From Hyunsoonleella pacifica (GTDB lineage: Bacteria > Bacteroidota > Bacteroidia > Flavobacteriales > Flavobacteriaceae), in assembly GCF_004310335.1 (NCBI RefSeq), contig NZ_SIRS01000005.1, forward strand, positions 489,605 through 553,604: 64,000 bases of DNA, in the 5' to 3' direction. This document shows positions 26,768 through 34,579 of this stretch, one piece after another. A program made the position numbers and the translations under genes. How positions within the stretch are numbered: position 1 is the first letter of the stretch; each line of letters opens with the position of its first letter. Below the pieces are notes generated by a model that searched no databases, was not told the DNA's origin, and saw only the letters and a list, made by a program, of their open reading frames with translations.

Positions 26768-27322
26768 TTATTCATCTACCGTAATAAGACCTGTAATTTC
26801 TAAAACCTCAGCATTTGTGAATTTTGAATTAGAATCAAAACCATTACCGTTTATTAAGTCTTGTCCTGTTCTAAAGGTAACAGGCTTATTGGTAAACAAC
26901 CATTCTTTATTTTGATCGTAATACAATTGTTCTGCAAAAAGTGTGTCATTACTATGGGTTGTAACCTTTACATTTCCCTGTAAATCGATCATATTGGTTT
27001 TATTGTAAATAATAGCATAATCTGATATTACTACACTTTTTTTACCATCTTCAAACAATTCTAAATTAACGCCATCTGTAAATTCGTTATATGCAAATTT
27101 CATATTGCTATAATCGTACATTTTTGGGCTCTTTAAAATTGCTTTAACTTTACCTGAGTCCGTATATGTTAAGTTAATATTTTCTGCAACACCAATTGGT
27201 TCATTATCGGAAACATCAATATTCTGTATCTTCTTAAAATTGTTATTACATGAAAAAAACATAGTCATAACTAATGCTATGACTATGTTTAAATTTTTAT
27301 ATTTTAATATGTGATTTAGCAT
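26768..27322 (-). CDS. lptC: LPS export ABC transporter periplasmic protein LptC
   Basis: A 184-residue protein of the lipopolysaccharide transport bridge. It has an N-terminal signal/anchor (about 9-23) ending in a lipobox-like MFFSC. The beta-jellyroll carries LptC features: VAENINLTYTDSGKVKAIL, the MYDYSNMKFAYNEF region, and IDLQGNVKVTTHSNDTLFAE. The frame is open 13 codons further upstream, but the ATG at 27322 overlaps the stop of the TPR gene by one base (TAATG) and is the better start. The neighbours include an outer-membrane barrel and a TPR protein, fitting an envelope operon. Confidence 0.85.
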   Translation of the reverse strand: MLNHILKYKNLNIVIALVMTMFFSCNNNFKKIQNIDVSDNEPIGVAENINLTYTDSGKVKAILKSPKMYDYSNMKFAYNEFTDGVNLELFEDGKKSVVISDYAIIYNKTNMIDLQGNVKVTTHSNDTLFAEQLYYDQNKEWLFTNKPVTFRTGQDLINGNGFDSNSKFTNAEVLEITGLITVDE

Positions 27323-28713
27323 TAAATACTTGGCACTGTTACAGAACCTCCAATCCAACAACCAATTTGAATTACTTGACCACTATTACCTTCTGTAAAG
27401 ATTTCAGATTTTTGAGGTGCTTTAGCTTGGTAATTTGCAGCACTTTGCGACGCAGCCTTCTTTAAAGTAGGGTCTACACGAGACGCTTTTCTTGCTTCTT
27501 GAGCTGCATACCAATATACTGCTCTTTTATTAAAGTTAGTAGTTCCACAATTCTTAGCACTTGCTGCATACATGGCTGCAATAGAAAGGTGAGGACGTCC
27601 GTTTGATGGATTCAGTTTTAAAGCATTTCTAAAATAACCTCTTGCTTGTCCATATCTTCCCTTTTTCTTTAATATTAACCCAATTCTGTTAGCTAATTTA
27701 GCTTTCTTGAATGTGTCAGACTCTAAATCGTAAGCTTCTTTTAAATACCCTTCAGCCTCTGATGTTTTTCCATTTTTAAGAAGAATGGTAGCTACGAAAT
27801 ATTTTGTATCTGCTGATGGTGCTGTTTCATCATAAGCTTTTACTAGCTTTTCATATAATGGATCATCTGTACATTCCTTGTAAAACATTCTACTTACTGC
27901 ACGTTTTAACCAAACAGCGTTATTAGAATTAGCTTCAAAATCTTTAGTATATAGAGGAATTAAATTTGCACAATTTGCACGATCTCCTAATTGTGTATCA
28001 ACACTACCAGATATTTGTCCAAAGGCATTTAAAACTTGTCCATAATACTTTTTATATCTACCATCTTTTGATGTAAGTGGCGTACCTGCTTCTTCTTTCT
28101 CTACAAGTTTATTTAACTTTTGAGAAGCAATTTGTACCTCTTCTTCAATTTTTTCAACTACATCGTCATATTTATTAAATAAGTCTTTTGCTGGTTTCTT
28201 TCCTGCATCATACAACTTTACCATTAAGTAAAAGTAAGTGTACAAACTTTTAGGGTTTTTAAATGTTTTCTTATCTGCATTGTAAGCGGCATCAAAACAA
28301 TCGTATAATTCTTCATCTGTTTTTCCTAAAACAGATTTATTATCAAACATTAGCTGACAAGCCTTAGCAGCATATTCTCCTTCTGGAGTTTTAGATGCAA
28401 AATGAGTTCTTCTATCTTTCCATAGTTTCATTAAGTCATTAAGATAACCTACTTTCTCGTCTCCAGAAGACTTATCCATCTTATAATCTAAAATTTTCTC
28501 TCCATAAACATATATAGCACGATTAAATTGAGGAGTATTAGCCCATAATTCTTTGAAAGGTTGATAAGCCGCTTCATAATTCTTTGCTTTGGCATACTCT
28601 GTCATTATAGACAATTTTGCCATATTCTCTTCTTGTGTTTGCCCATTCACACCGCTTACTCCAACAATTAAGAAAGCGAATAAAAAAGTTAAAAATGTAA
28701 TTTTTGTTTTCAT
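27322..28713 (-). CDS. exported TPR-repeat protein
   Basis: A 463-residue protein with a signal peptide (about 1-25, ending VNGQ) and helical repeats. Clear TPR-like units are in the last third (AEGYLKEAYDLESDT, QARGYFRNALKLNPSNGRPHL). The middle contains Lys/Glu-rich helices. The C-terminus has a short conserved-looking tail (IQIGCWIGGSVTVP). Function is unknown. It stands between an outer-membrane barrel gene (18 bases upstream) and lptC (TAATG overlap), so a role in outer-membrane assembly or LPS/lipoprotein transport is a reasonable guess only. Confidence 0.8.
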   Translation of the reverse strand: MKTKITFLTFLFAFLIVGVSGVNGQTQEENMAKLSIMTEYAKAKNYEAAYQPFKELWANTPQFNRAIYVYGEKILDYKMDKSSGDEKVGYLNDLMKLWKDRRTHFASKTPEGEYAAKACQLMFDNKSVLGKTDEELYDCFDAAYNADKKTFKNPKSLYTYFYLMVKLYDAGKKPAKDLFNKYDDVVEKIEEEVQIASQKLNKLVEKEEAGTPLTSKDGRYKKYYGQVLNAFGQISGSVDTQLGDRANCANLIPLYTKDFEANSNNAVWLKRAVSRMFYKECTDDPLYEKLVKAYDETAPSADTKYFVATILLKNGKTSEAEGYLKEAYDLESDTFKKAKLANRIGLILKKKGRYGQARGYFRNALKLNPSNGRPHLSIAAMYAASAKNCGTTNFNKRAVYWYAAQEARKASRVDPTLKKAASQSAANYQAKAPQKSEIFTEGNSGQVIQIGCWIGGSVTVPSI

Positions 28714-28731
28714 GATAATCCTGTTACTCTG

Positions 28732-30048
28732 TTAATCATATTTTCGTTTTTGAAACCATCTATCGTTCAAAGATAAACTAATCTGAAAATTTATAAAGTT
28801 CTCTTCTATTAGGTTATTGTTGGTGGTACCTCTTTTTCCAATCTCAAATCCTATATTTGCGTTAGAACCAAAATCTCCAACTGGTATACCTACTCCAAAA
28901 GATATGCCAAACTCTTTAATCTGTTCTTTATTACCTCCATTAAAGATAACCAAACCTGTATCTTCAAATCTAAAACCTGCTCTATAAACTAATCGTTTAA
29001 AGTAGCCAGAAAACGCATTATACTCTGGAATATAGAACCCTCCAACGGAGTAACGATACCCATCGTCATAAATTGTAGCACTAGATGTGTAAAATGGGTT
29101 ATTAAAGTTGCTTAGTTGTTGTGACTCATATTCGGCACCAACAAACCATTTTCTTGGAGCTCCTATACCTGCTCCAATAGAAAATTTTGAAGGTAAAACT
29201 AAATCTGTCTCTAATAAGCCCTGAGTTTCTAAATCTACATCTATAGTGCTTACCACTACTTCTTGCCCAGCTGTACCTATATTTACTGTTGAAAACGACC
29301 TTACATTTTGAGACGTAATATTACTTTCTGGCGTAAATGTAAATGCTGCAGTTAACTCTAAAGATTTATTAAGCTTTGATTTATAATACATTCCAAAGTC
29401 AAAATTCAAACCACTTAAATCAGAACGATTATTTTCTCTAGATTGTGAAAATAAAGGTACGCCATCGTTATCAAAACGAAATTCAATAGCACTATTCTGG
29501 ATGTTTCCAAAATTGTATTGTGCGTTAATACCTATACTTAAATTATCTAAAATACTGTAACCAATTCCAAAAAAAGCTTTATTTAATCCTCCTTCTCCAT
29601 TAAATCTGCTAGCTGTTTGCCCTTCACTATTCTCACTTTCAAGTCTATATCCTACCGCAGTGTATGGTAGTAACCCTAATCCTACACCAAATTTCCCAAC
29701 AGGAAAGTTTAATGCAAAATAATCAAATGTTGTTGAAGACACATTTGCTGTACCAGAATTGCTTTTTAAATCCGTAGAAGCGTATCCACCTCCAACAGTA
29801 TATTTTACTGGTCTATTTTCATTATTAAACATCAATAAATTTGGACCTGTAAATGAAGCTGGGTTTCGTAGATTCATGTGGATACTATCAGTATAAATAC
29901 TAATTCCTCCCATACTTCTATTTTCAACAGTGCCTTTAAATTTTAAGCTTCCTATTCCATAAAATGAATACGGAGATGCCGTACCCTCTTGAGCATAAGA
30001 CGAGAGCGTAAAAACAGCAACAAAAACTACTAAAAGTTTTTTTATCAT
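28732..30048 (-). CDS. outer-membrane beta-barrel protein
   Basis: A 438-residue protein with a signal peptide (about 1-19, ending SYAQ) and alternating amphipathic strands through its length, closing with ISLSLNDRWFQKRKYD. The early segment SPYSFYGIGSLKFKGTVENRSMGG, given here only in its outline, and the NPAS motif (LRNPASFTGPN) recall FadL/OmpP1-type transporters. Substrate is not known. It overlaps the coaX stop by one base (TAATG) and leads into the TPR-lptC genes, so its expression is tied to that envelope set. Confidence 0.8.
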   Translation of the reverse strand: MIKKLLVVFVAVFTLSSYAQEGTASPYSFYGIGSLKFKGTVENRSMGGISIYTDSIHMNLRNPASFTGPNLLMFNNENRPVKYTVGGGYASTDLKSNSGTANVSSTTFDYFALNFPVGKFGVGLGLLPYTAVGYRLESENSEGQTASRFNGEGGLNKAFFGIGYSILDNLSIGINAQYNFGNIQNSAIEFRFDNDGVPLFSQSRENNRSDLSGLNFDFGMYYKSKLNKSLELTAAFTFTPESNITSQNVRSFSTVNIGTAGQEVVVSTIDVDLETQGLLETDLVLPSKFSIGAGIGAPRKWFVGAEYESQQLSNFNNPFYTSSATIYDDGYRYSVGGFYIPEYNAFSGYFKRLVYRAGFRFEDTGLVIFNGGNKEQIKEFGISFGVGIPVGDFGSNANIGFEIGKRGTTNNNLIEENFINFQISLSLNDRWFQKRKYD

Positions 30049-30776
30049 TAGTTTGAATTAAATTCTAAAATATAATTTAGACCTTCCAACAGAAAATTTG
30101 AGTTGGCAAATATGCTACTTTTTAATTGTTCTGACAAAAAATTAGCATCTCCGCCTGTTAAAATAACTGTTAAATCTGAATATTTTTCTTTATAGGCATT
30201 TATAAACCCATCTATTTCATTTACAACACCATTAACAACTCCTGAATGTATTGAGCTATTAGTTGAAGATCCTATTATATCTTCAGGCGATTTAGTTTCT
30301 AACAACGGTAAATTTGCTGTTAAATTATTAAGCCCTTTGTAGCGCATTCGTATCCCAGGAGAAATTGCCCCTCCTAAATATTCGTTTTTATTAGTAATAA
30401 AATCATAAGTTATACAGGTACCTGCATCTATAATTAACACATTATTATCTGGATAATGGTACACTGATGCACTTACTAAGGCAATTCTATCAATGCCAAG
30501 TGTTTTAGGAGTATCATAATTATTTTTAAAAGGAACTTTGGTATTATGCGTAAGTTCTAACAGATTAAAGCCTTTACTGATTGTATTTATTTGATTTTTT
30601 TTTAACCTCCCAACAGATGATACAATACCTTGTTGTAGTGTTGGATATTTTTCTTTTAGTTTACTTATTCCTCCAACTACTGCTGAAAGCTTTGTAACTT
30701 CTCTAAAAATCAATCTATCTTTTTCAAAACCAGCAAGTTTCACAAAAGTATTTCCAACATCTATAATTAAATTCAT
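30048..30776 (-). CDS. coaX: type III pantothenate kinase
   Basis: A 242-residue enzyme phosphorylating pantothenate, the first step of coenzyme A synthesis. It shows the acetate-kinase-like fold motifs of CoaX: N-terminal IIDVGNTFVKLA, the TLGIDRIALV motif, the IIDAGTCITYDF strand with the catalytic Asp, and GGAISPGIRMR. Type III enzymes need a monovalent cation and are not feedback-inhibited by CoA. It is the first gene of the minus-strand envelope run (coaX, barrel, TPR, lptC). Confidence 0.94.
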   Translation of the reverse strand: MNLIIDVGNTFVKLAGFEKDRLIFREVTKLSAVVGGISKLKEKYPTLQQGIVSSVGRLKKNQINTISKGFNLLELTHNTKVPFKNNYDTPKTLGIDRIALVSASVYHYPDNNVLIIDAGTCITYDFITNKNEYLGGAISPGIRMRYKGLNNLTANLPLLETKSPEDIIGSSTNSSIHSGVVNGVVNEIDGFINAYKEKYSDLTVILTGGDANFLSEQLKSSIFANSNFLLEGLNYILEFNSN

Positions 30777-30876
30777 CTTCTTAGAAAAACGTAAAACTAC
30801 AAAACCGTATTTACTTAAATCTTAAAAAACTTATAATTGTTAAGATAAAAAATAGCGTACTTTTTATTATTTTTAT

Positions 30877-30908
30877 TTTGGTGGATAATAAAATTGAATT
30901 TATATTTG
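30877..30908 (+). promoter_or_regulatory. promoter of tRNA-Phe
   Basis: TTTG at 30877-30880 and TATATTTG at 30901-30908 with a 20-base spacer fit the flavobacterial consensus well. The predicted RNA start near 30915 is about 9 bases before the mature tRNA 5' end. Confidence 0.75.
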
Positions 30909-30923
30909 CAACCGCTTTGGCGA

Positions 30924-30996
30924 GGTACCTTAGCTCAGTTGGTAGAGCAAAGGACTGAAAATCCTTGTGTCCCTGGTTCGATTCCTGGAGGTACCA
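30924..30996 (+). tRNA. tRNA-Phe (anticodon GAA)
   Basis: A full cloverleaf can be drawn. The acceptor stem GGTACCT/AGGTACC is perfect, the D stem is GCTC/GAGC, and the anticodon stem AAGGA/TCCTT encloses CTGAAAA with GAA at 30957-30959. The T loop is TTCGATT and the discriminator base is A (30996). The T stem CCTGG/CCTGG has one U-U mismatch (30974 with 30986). CCA is not encoded (CAA follows). Its own promoter and terminator flank it, so it is a single-gene transcript. Confidence 0.96.
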
Positions 30997-31000
30997 CAAA

Positions 31001-31033
31001 AAAATCCCGAAACATTACTGTTTACGGGATTTT
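31001..31033 (+). terminator. terminator of tRNA-Phe
   Basis: AAAATCCCG (31001-31009) pairs with CGGGATTTT (31025-31033), extended inside by AAACA/TGTTT pairing with one bulge, followed by more T residues. It begins four bases after the tRNA end. Confidence 0.85.
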
Positions 31034-31106
31034 TTGTTTTCACTTAAATATTTTACTGATAACAATTACCAATCTTTGGTTAAATAGAATTTCCGTTATT
31101 AATTCT

Positions 31107-31114
31107 TAGTTTTG
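31107..31114 (+). promoter_or_regulatory. possible -7 box of the LacI-type gene
   Basis: TAGTTTTG fits TAnnTTTG, 76 bases before the ATG at 31190. The nearest upstream TTTG (31075-31078) is 28 bases away, longer than usual, so the promoter may need an activator or the call may be wrong. Confidence 0.35.
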
Positions 31115-31189
31115 TACTCGTTGTTTAAATAACTTATACTTTAATATTTTATTCAAACTACTTAATTAGATCAAATCTTAACTTATTAC

Positions 31190-32212
31190 ATGCCCAAACG
31201 TATTACATTAAAACATATCGCAAACACCTTTGGAGTATCTATTGCCACAGTGTCTAAAGCATTAAGTGATAGTTATGAAATAAGTACGAGTACTAAAGAA
31301 AAAATTGTAGCCTATGCCAGGAAAAATAATTATAAATCTAAAAGTATAGATCTTAGTCTATTACACAAAAAGACTAAAACTATTGGAGTAATTATCCCTA
31401 ATATTATGAATAGTTTTTTTGCTAAAGTATTTGTAGGCATTGAGACTAAAGCTACAGAGCATGGTTACCACCTAATATCATGTATTTCTAACGAGTCTTA
31501 TGAAAAAGAAGTTAAAACTATGGAGTTACTGAAAAGCGATACGCTTGATGGGATTATTATCTCGTTAGCTGAAGAAACTCAAGTAAAACAACAGTACGCC
31601 CATTTACAAAACGCTATAAATGAAGGTGTACCTATAGTAATGTTTGATAGGGTTTCCGACACCATTGCTTGTGATAAAGTTATTGTTAATGACATGGAAA
31701 GCGCTTTTGAAGCCACAGAACATCTTATTAAAACAGGATGTAAACGTGTAGCTCTAATTTCTGTAATTGATAATTTAAGCGTTGGAAAACTTAGAGTTAA
31801 AGGTTACAAGGAAGCATTAGAAAAATCTAATATTCCGATTGAAGAAAAGCTTATTATTAGAATAGGAAAATTTGAAGATTTTGATACTGCTTTAAAAATT
31901 GTACTAGCCGATAAAACTATTGATGGTTTATTATGTTTAGAAGAAAGTGCTGCGATAAATGCATTACGTATTGTAAAACACATGAAATACAAAATTCCGG
32001 AAGAGATGTCCATCGCGTGTTTTACAAATGGAAAAATGCTGCAACATTTAACACCTTCAATTTCTGCGATTAGTCAACACGGTAAATTTATTGGTAAAAC
32101 CGCTACAGATATTTTAATTGATCGTATTGAAAATGAAGATCAAAACAAACCATTTATTACTAAAGTGGTTAAAACAAGCTTAATTGCTAGAGATAGTACA
32201 AAACGAATATAA
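31190..32212 (+). CDS. LacI-family transcriptional regulator
   Basis: A 340-residue regulator. It has an N-terminal LacI helix-turn-helix (residues 5-27, TLKHIANTFGVSIATVSKAL) with hinge region to about 60, then a periplasmic-binding-protein-like sensor domain (KTIGVIIPNIMNSFFAKVF onwards) ending with TSLIARDST. Effectors are normally sugars or nucleosides. No sugar-use gene is adjacent: tRNA-Phe is upstream and hemJ is convergent 3 bases downstream, so its targets are elsewhere or unknown. Confidence 0.92.
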   Translation: MPKRITLKHIANTFGVSIATVSKALSDSYEISTSTKEKIVAYARKNNYKSKSIDLSLLHKKTKTIGVIIPNIMNSFFAKVFVGIETKATEHGYHLISCISNESYEKEVKTMELLKSDTLDGIIISLAEETQVKQQYAHLQNAINEGVPIVMFDRVSDTIACDKVIVNDMESAFEATEHLIKTGCKRVALISVIDNLSVGKLRVKGYKEALEKSNIPIEEKLIIRIGKFEDFDTALKIVLADKTIDGLLCLEESAAINALRIVKHMKYKIPEEMSIACFTNGKMLQHLTPSISAISQHGKFIGKTATDILIDRIENEDQNKPFITKVVKTSLIARDSTKRI

Positions 32213-32215
32213 AGC

Positions 32216-32761
32216 CTAAGCTTCAGGATTTTTTTCTCGGATGTTCTTATACATCTTAAAACCAAGCATAATTAAAATACCTAGAACAACAATACCTATA
32301 ACACCCCAAATCCAATTAATAGCACTTTTTAGGATGACTAAAAAAATGACTGCAAATAAGATGAAAGTTGCCCCCTCATTCCAAATACGCATATAGCTAG
32401 ATGATTTTTTTACCTCATCTCTTTGTAATTGTTTATAGTACTGATGCGTTTTTAAGTGATACGCAAATAACAAAACTATAAAACCCAATTTAACTTGCAT
32501 CCATGGCATGTAAAACAATGTAGGGTTGATGTAAAACAGGGTTAAACCAAAAATTAACGCTAGAACCGCTGATGGCCAAGTGATGATAAACCACAGGCGC
32601 TTTGCCATAAGTTTTAGTTGCTTTCCCAAAATTTCTTTTTCAGGCGAAGGTTTATGAAATGCTTCTATTTGATATACAAAAAGTCGTGGAATATAAAACA
32701 AGCCAGCAAACCACGTAATTACAAATATGAGATGAAATGCTTTTAGGTAAAAATATGCCAT
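32216..32761 (-). CDS. hemJ: protoporphyrinogen IX oxidase HemJ
   Basis: A 181-residue inner-membrane protein with four to five membrane segments and the HemJ pattern near the N-terminus: LKAFHLIFVITWFAGLFYIP with the haem-linked His10, followed by RLFVYQ. A later WMQVKLGFIVLLFAYH segment holds the conserved Lys. It oxidises protoporphyrinogen IX to protoporphyrin IX in bacteria without HemG or HemY, neither of which is seen here. It lies 21 bases after the ferrochelatase gene, which uses its product, so function and operon agree. Confidence 0.9.
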   Translation of the reverse strand: MAYFYLKAFHLIFVITWFAGLFYIPRLFVYQIEAFHKPSPEKEILGKQLKLMAKRLWFIITWPSAVLALIFGLTLFYINPTLFYMPWMQVKLGFIVLLFAYHLKTHQYYKQLQRDEVKKSSSYMRIWNEGATFILFAVIFLVILKSAINWIWGVIGIVVLGILIMLGFKMYKNIREKNPEA

Positions 32762-32782
32762 TGCTTATTAGTTTTTATATAA

Positions 32783-33820
32783 CTACACGGTTGTAGCCTT
32801 CTCAACGGCCACCCAATCCTTTGCTATGTTAGCAACAACTTGAGCGAAATCCTCACGATCATTCAAACAAGGAATAACCGTAAATTCTTTTCCTCCAACT
32901 TCATGGAATATTTCCTCACCTTCCATGGCAATTTCTTCTAAGGTCTCCAAACAATCACTAACAAAGGCAGGAGTTACAATAGCCATTTTCTTTACACCTT
33001 CTTTTCCCATACGTTCTATAGTACGATCTGTATAGGGTTGTAACCAAGGATCAAAACCTAATCTAGATTGAAATGTTGTAGAATAAGTCCCATTTTTTAG
33101 CTTTAATTTTTTAGCAACATTCACTGTAGTAATTTCACATTGGTGTCGGTAGCAAAATTCATGCTGTTTACTTCCTTTCTTAAAACAACATTTACCGTCC
33201 ATTTTACAATTGCCGTTGGTAATATCGCTTTTTCGAATGTGCCGCTCTGGCACACCATGATAGCTAAACAAAATATGATCATAATCTAACCCATCAAGCT
33301 TTTCGGCAATACTTTTAGAAAGTACATTTATATAATCCTCACGTCCATAAAATGCAGGTGTTCTGGTAATGGTTACTTGAGGAAAATAATCTGAAACAAG
33401 TTCATCAACTTTTACATCAATAGTCTCAGTAGTGGCCATTGCAAATTGAGGATAAAGTGGTACAGTTTTTATTTCAGTACAACCCTTATCTACCAATTCT
33501 TGAAGCCCTTTTTTAATTGTCATACTTCCATATCTCATAGCTAGAGCTACGGGATATTCTAATTTTTCTTGTACTTTTTCTTGAAGCTTTTCAGAAAGTA
33601 CAATTAATGGAGAACCTTCATCCCACCATATTTTTTTATAGGCCTTTGCAGAAGCTTTTGGTCGTGTATTCAAAATAATACCTTTAACAAGTAACGTTCT
33701 TGCCCATAAAGGCACATCTATTACACGCTCGTCCATTAAAAATTCGCCTAAATATTTCTTTACATCTTTAGGTTCTGGGCTATCAGGAGAACCTAAATTC
33801 ACTAAAAGAATGCCTTTCAT
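32783..33820 (-). CDS. hemH: ferrochelatase
   Basis: A 345-residue enzyme inserting Fe2+ into protoporphyrin IX, the last step of haem synthesis. It has the N-terminal GILLVNLGSPDSPEP, the catalytic His in ILFSYHGVPERHIRKSD, and the C-terminal PAFVSDCLETLEEI with the conserved Glu residues. A cluster of Cys (NCKMDGKCCFKKGSKQHEFC) lies in the middle, as in several bacterial ferrochelatases that bind an iron-sulfur cluster; whether it does here is not shown. It precedes hemJ on the same strand and follows an exported protein gene after a 38-base gap. Confidence 0.95.
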   Translation of the reverse strand: MKGILLVNLGSPDSPEPKDVKKYLGEFLMDERVIDVPLWARTLLVKGIILNTRPKASAKAYKKIWWDEGSPLIVLSEKLQEKVQEKLEYPVALAMRYGSMTIKKGLQELVDKGCTEIKTVPLYPQFAMATTETIDVKVDELVSDYFPQVTITRTPAFYGREDYINVLSKSIAEKLDGLDYDHILFSYHGVPERHIRKSDITNGNCKMDGKCCFKKGSKQHEFCYRHQCEITTVNVAKKLKLKNGTYSTTFQSRLGFDPWLQPYTDRTIERMGKEGVKKMAIVTPAFVSDCLETLEEIAMEGEEIFHEVGGKEFTVIPCLNDREDFAQVVANIAKDWVAVEKATTV

Positions 33821-33858
33821 TTTTCTTTTTGCTTTACAGTTTTACAGCATACACTGCT

Positions 33859-34434
33859 TTAATCCTTTTCCGAAAGTCTAGATCTAACTGCTTCTGGTAT
33901 TATAGAGTTTACCATTGCAGCCATATTCTTTTCATTTCCTAAAAACTTCCATCCATCATATTGTGGGTCGTTATTAACTACTACAGATGTTGTTGCCACA
34001 TCCACTGTTACATTTTCAGCCCCAAATTGGTTTGCCATACTGGTCTTCATCATATCTAAATATGCTTTTCGCTCCTCTTCAGAATTGTCTTTTATGGTTA
34101 AAAACGTCATTCGCATCTTGCTGTTGTAGTACACCATAGCATAATTTACACCATCTACTTCCTTTTGATCACTAACACTTTTCACTTCATTAGAAATAAA
34201 TTCAATCTTCATTTCTGGCGAATTGAACATTTGCTCCATTCCTGTTTTCATTTGTTCCTTCGGCACCATATCAAACACTTTTGGATACATGTAGTCCAAA
34301 AACCCATCAATGTTCATATTGGTCATAAGGTCATAGTAGGCCTGCGCTTCTTTTTCGATCTCTACCTTATGGGATTGCGAAAAAATTGAAGTTGTAAATA
34401 AAAATAGAAGTACTAGTGTTGTTAAAAATCTCAT
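33859..34434 (-). CDS. exported protein of unknown function
   Basis: A 191-residue protein with a signal peptide (about 1-19, ending SIFSQ) and a mature part of alternating helices and strands that resembles an NTF2-like/SnoaL-type fold in outline; no family is firmly recognised. The frame is open 11 codons farther upstream, but the ATG at 34434 gives the clean signal peptide. It is first in a likely operon with hemH and hemJ, but nothing in it points to haem binding (few His or Cys). Confidence 0.7.
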   Translation of the reverse strand: MRFLTTLVLLFLFTTSIFSQSHKVEIEKEAQAYYDLMTNMNIDGFLDYMYPKVFDMVPKEQMKTGMEQMFNSPEMKIEFISNEVKSVSDQKEVDGVNYAMVYYNSKMRMTFLTIKDNSEEERKAYLDMMKTSMANQFGAENVTVDVATTSVVVNNDPQYDGWKFLGNEKNMAAMVNSIIPEAVRSRLSEKD

Positions 34435-34579
34435 AAAGTATTTATTTTCAACAAAAATACGACACATATTTTACAATAGCCTCATGAATTACGCGTTCGC
34501 TCATTGAAAAAATCTATTAACTCATTTGTACTACTTTACAGTCTTTTTATTTCTATATTTAACAATTCAATGCTTTAAA

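Noticed and set aside
30894..31109. 71-codon frame across tRNA-Phe
   Set aside because: It is made of the tRNA and its terminator, with no protein features.
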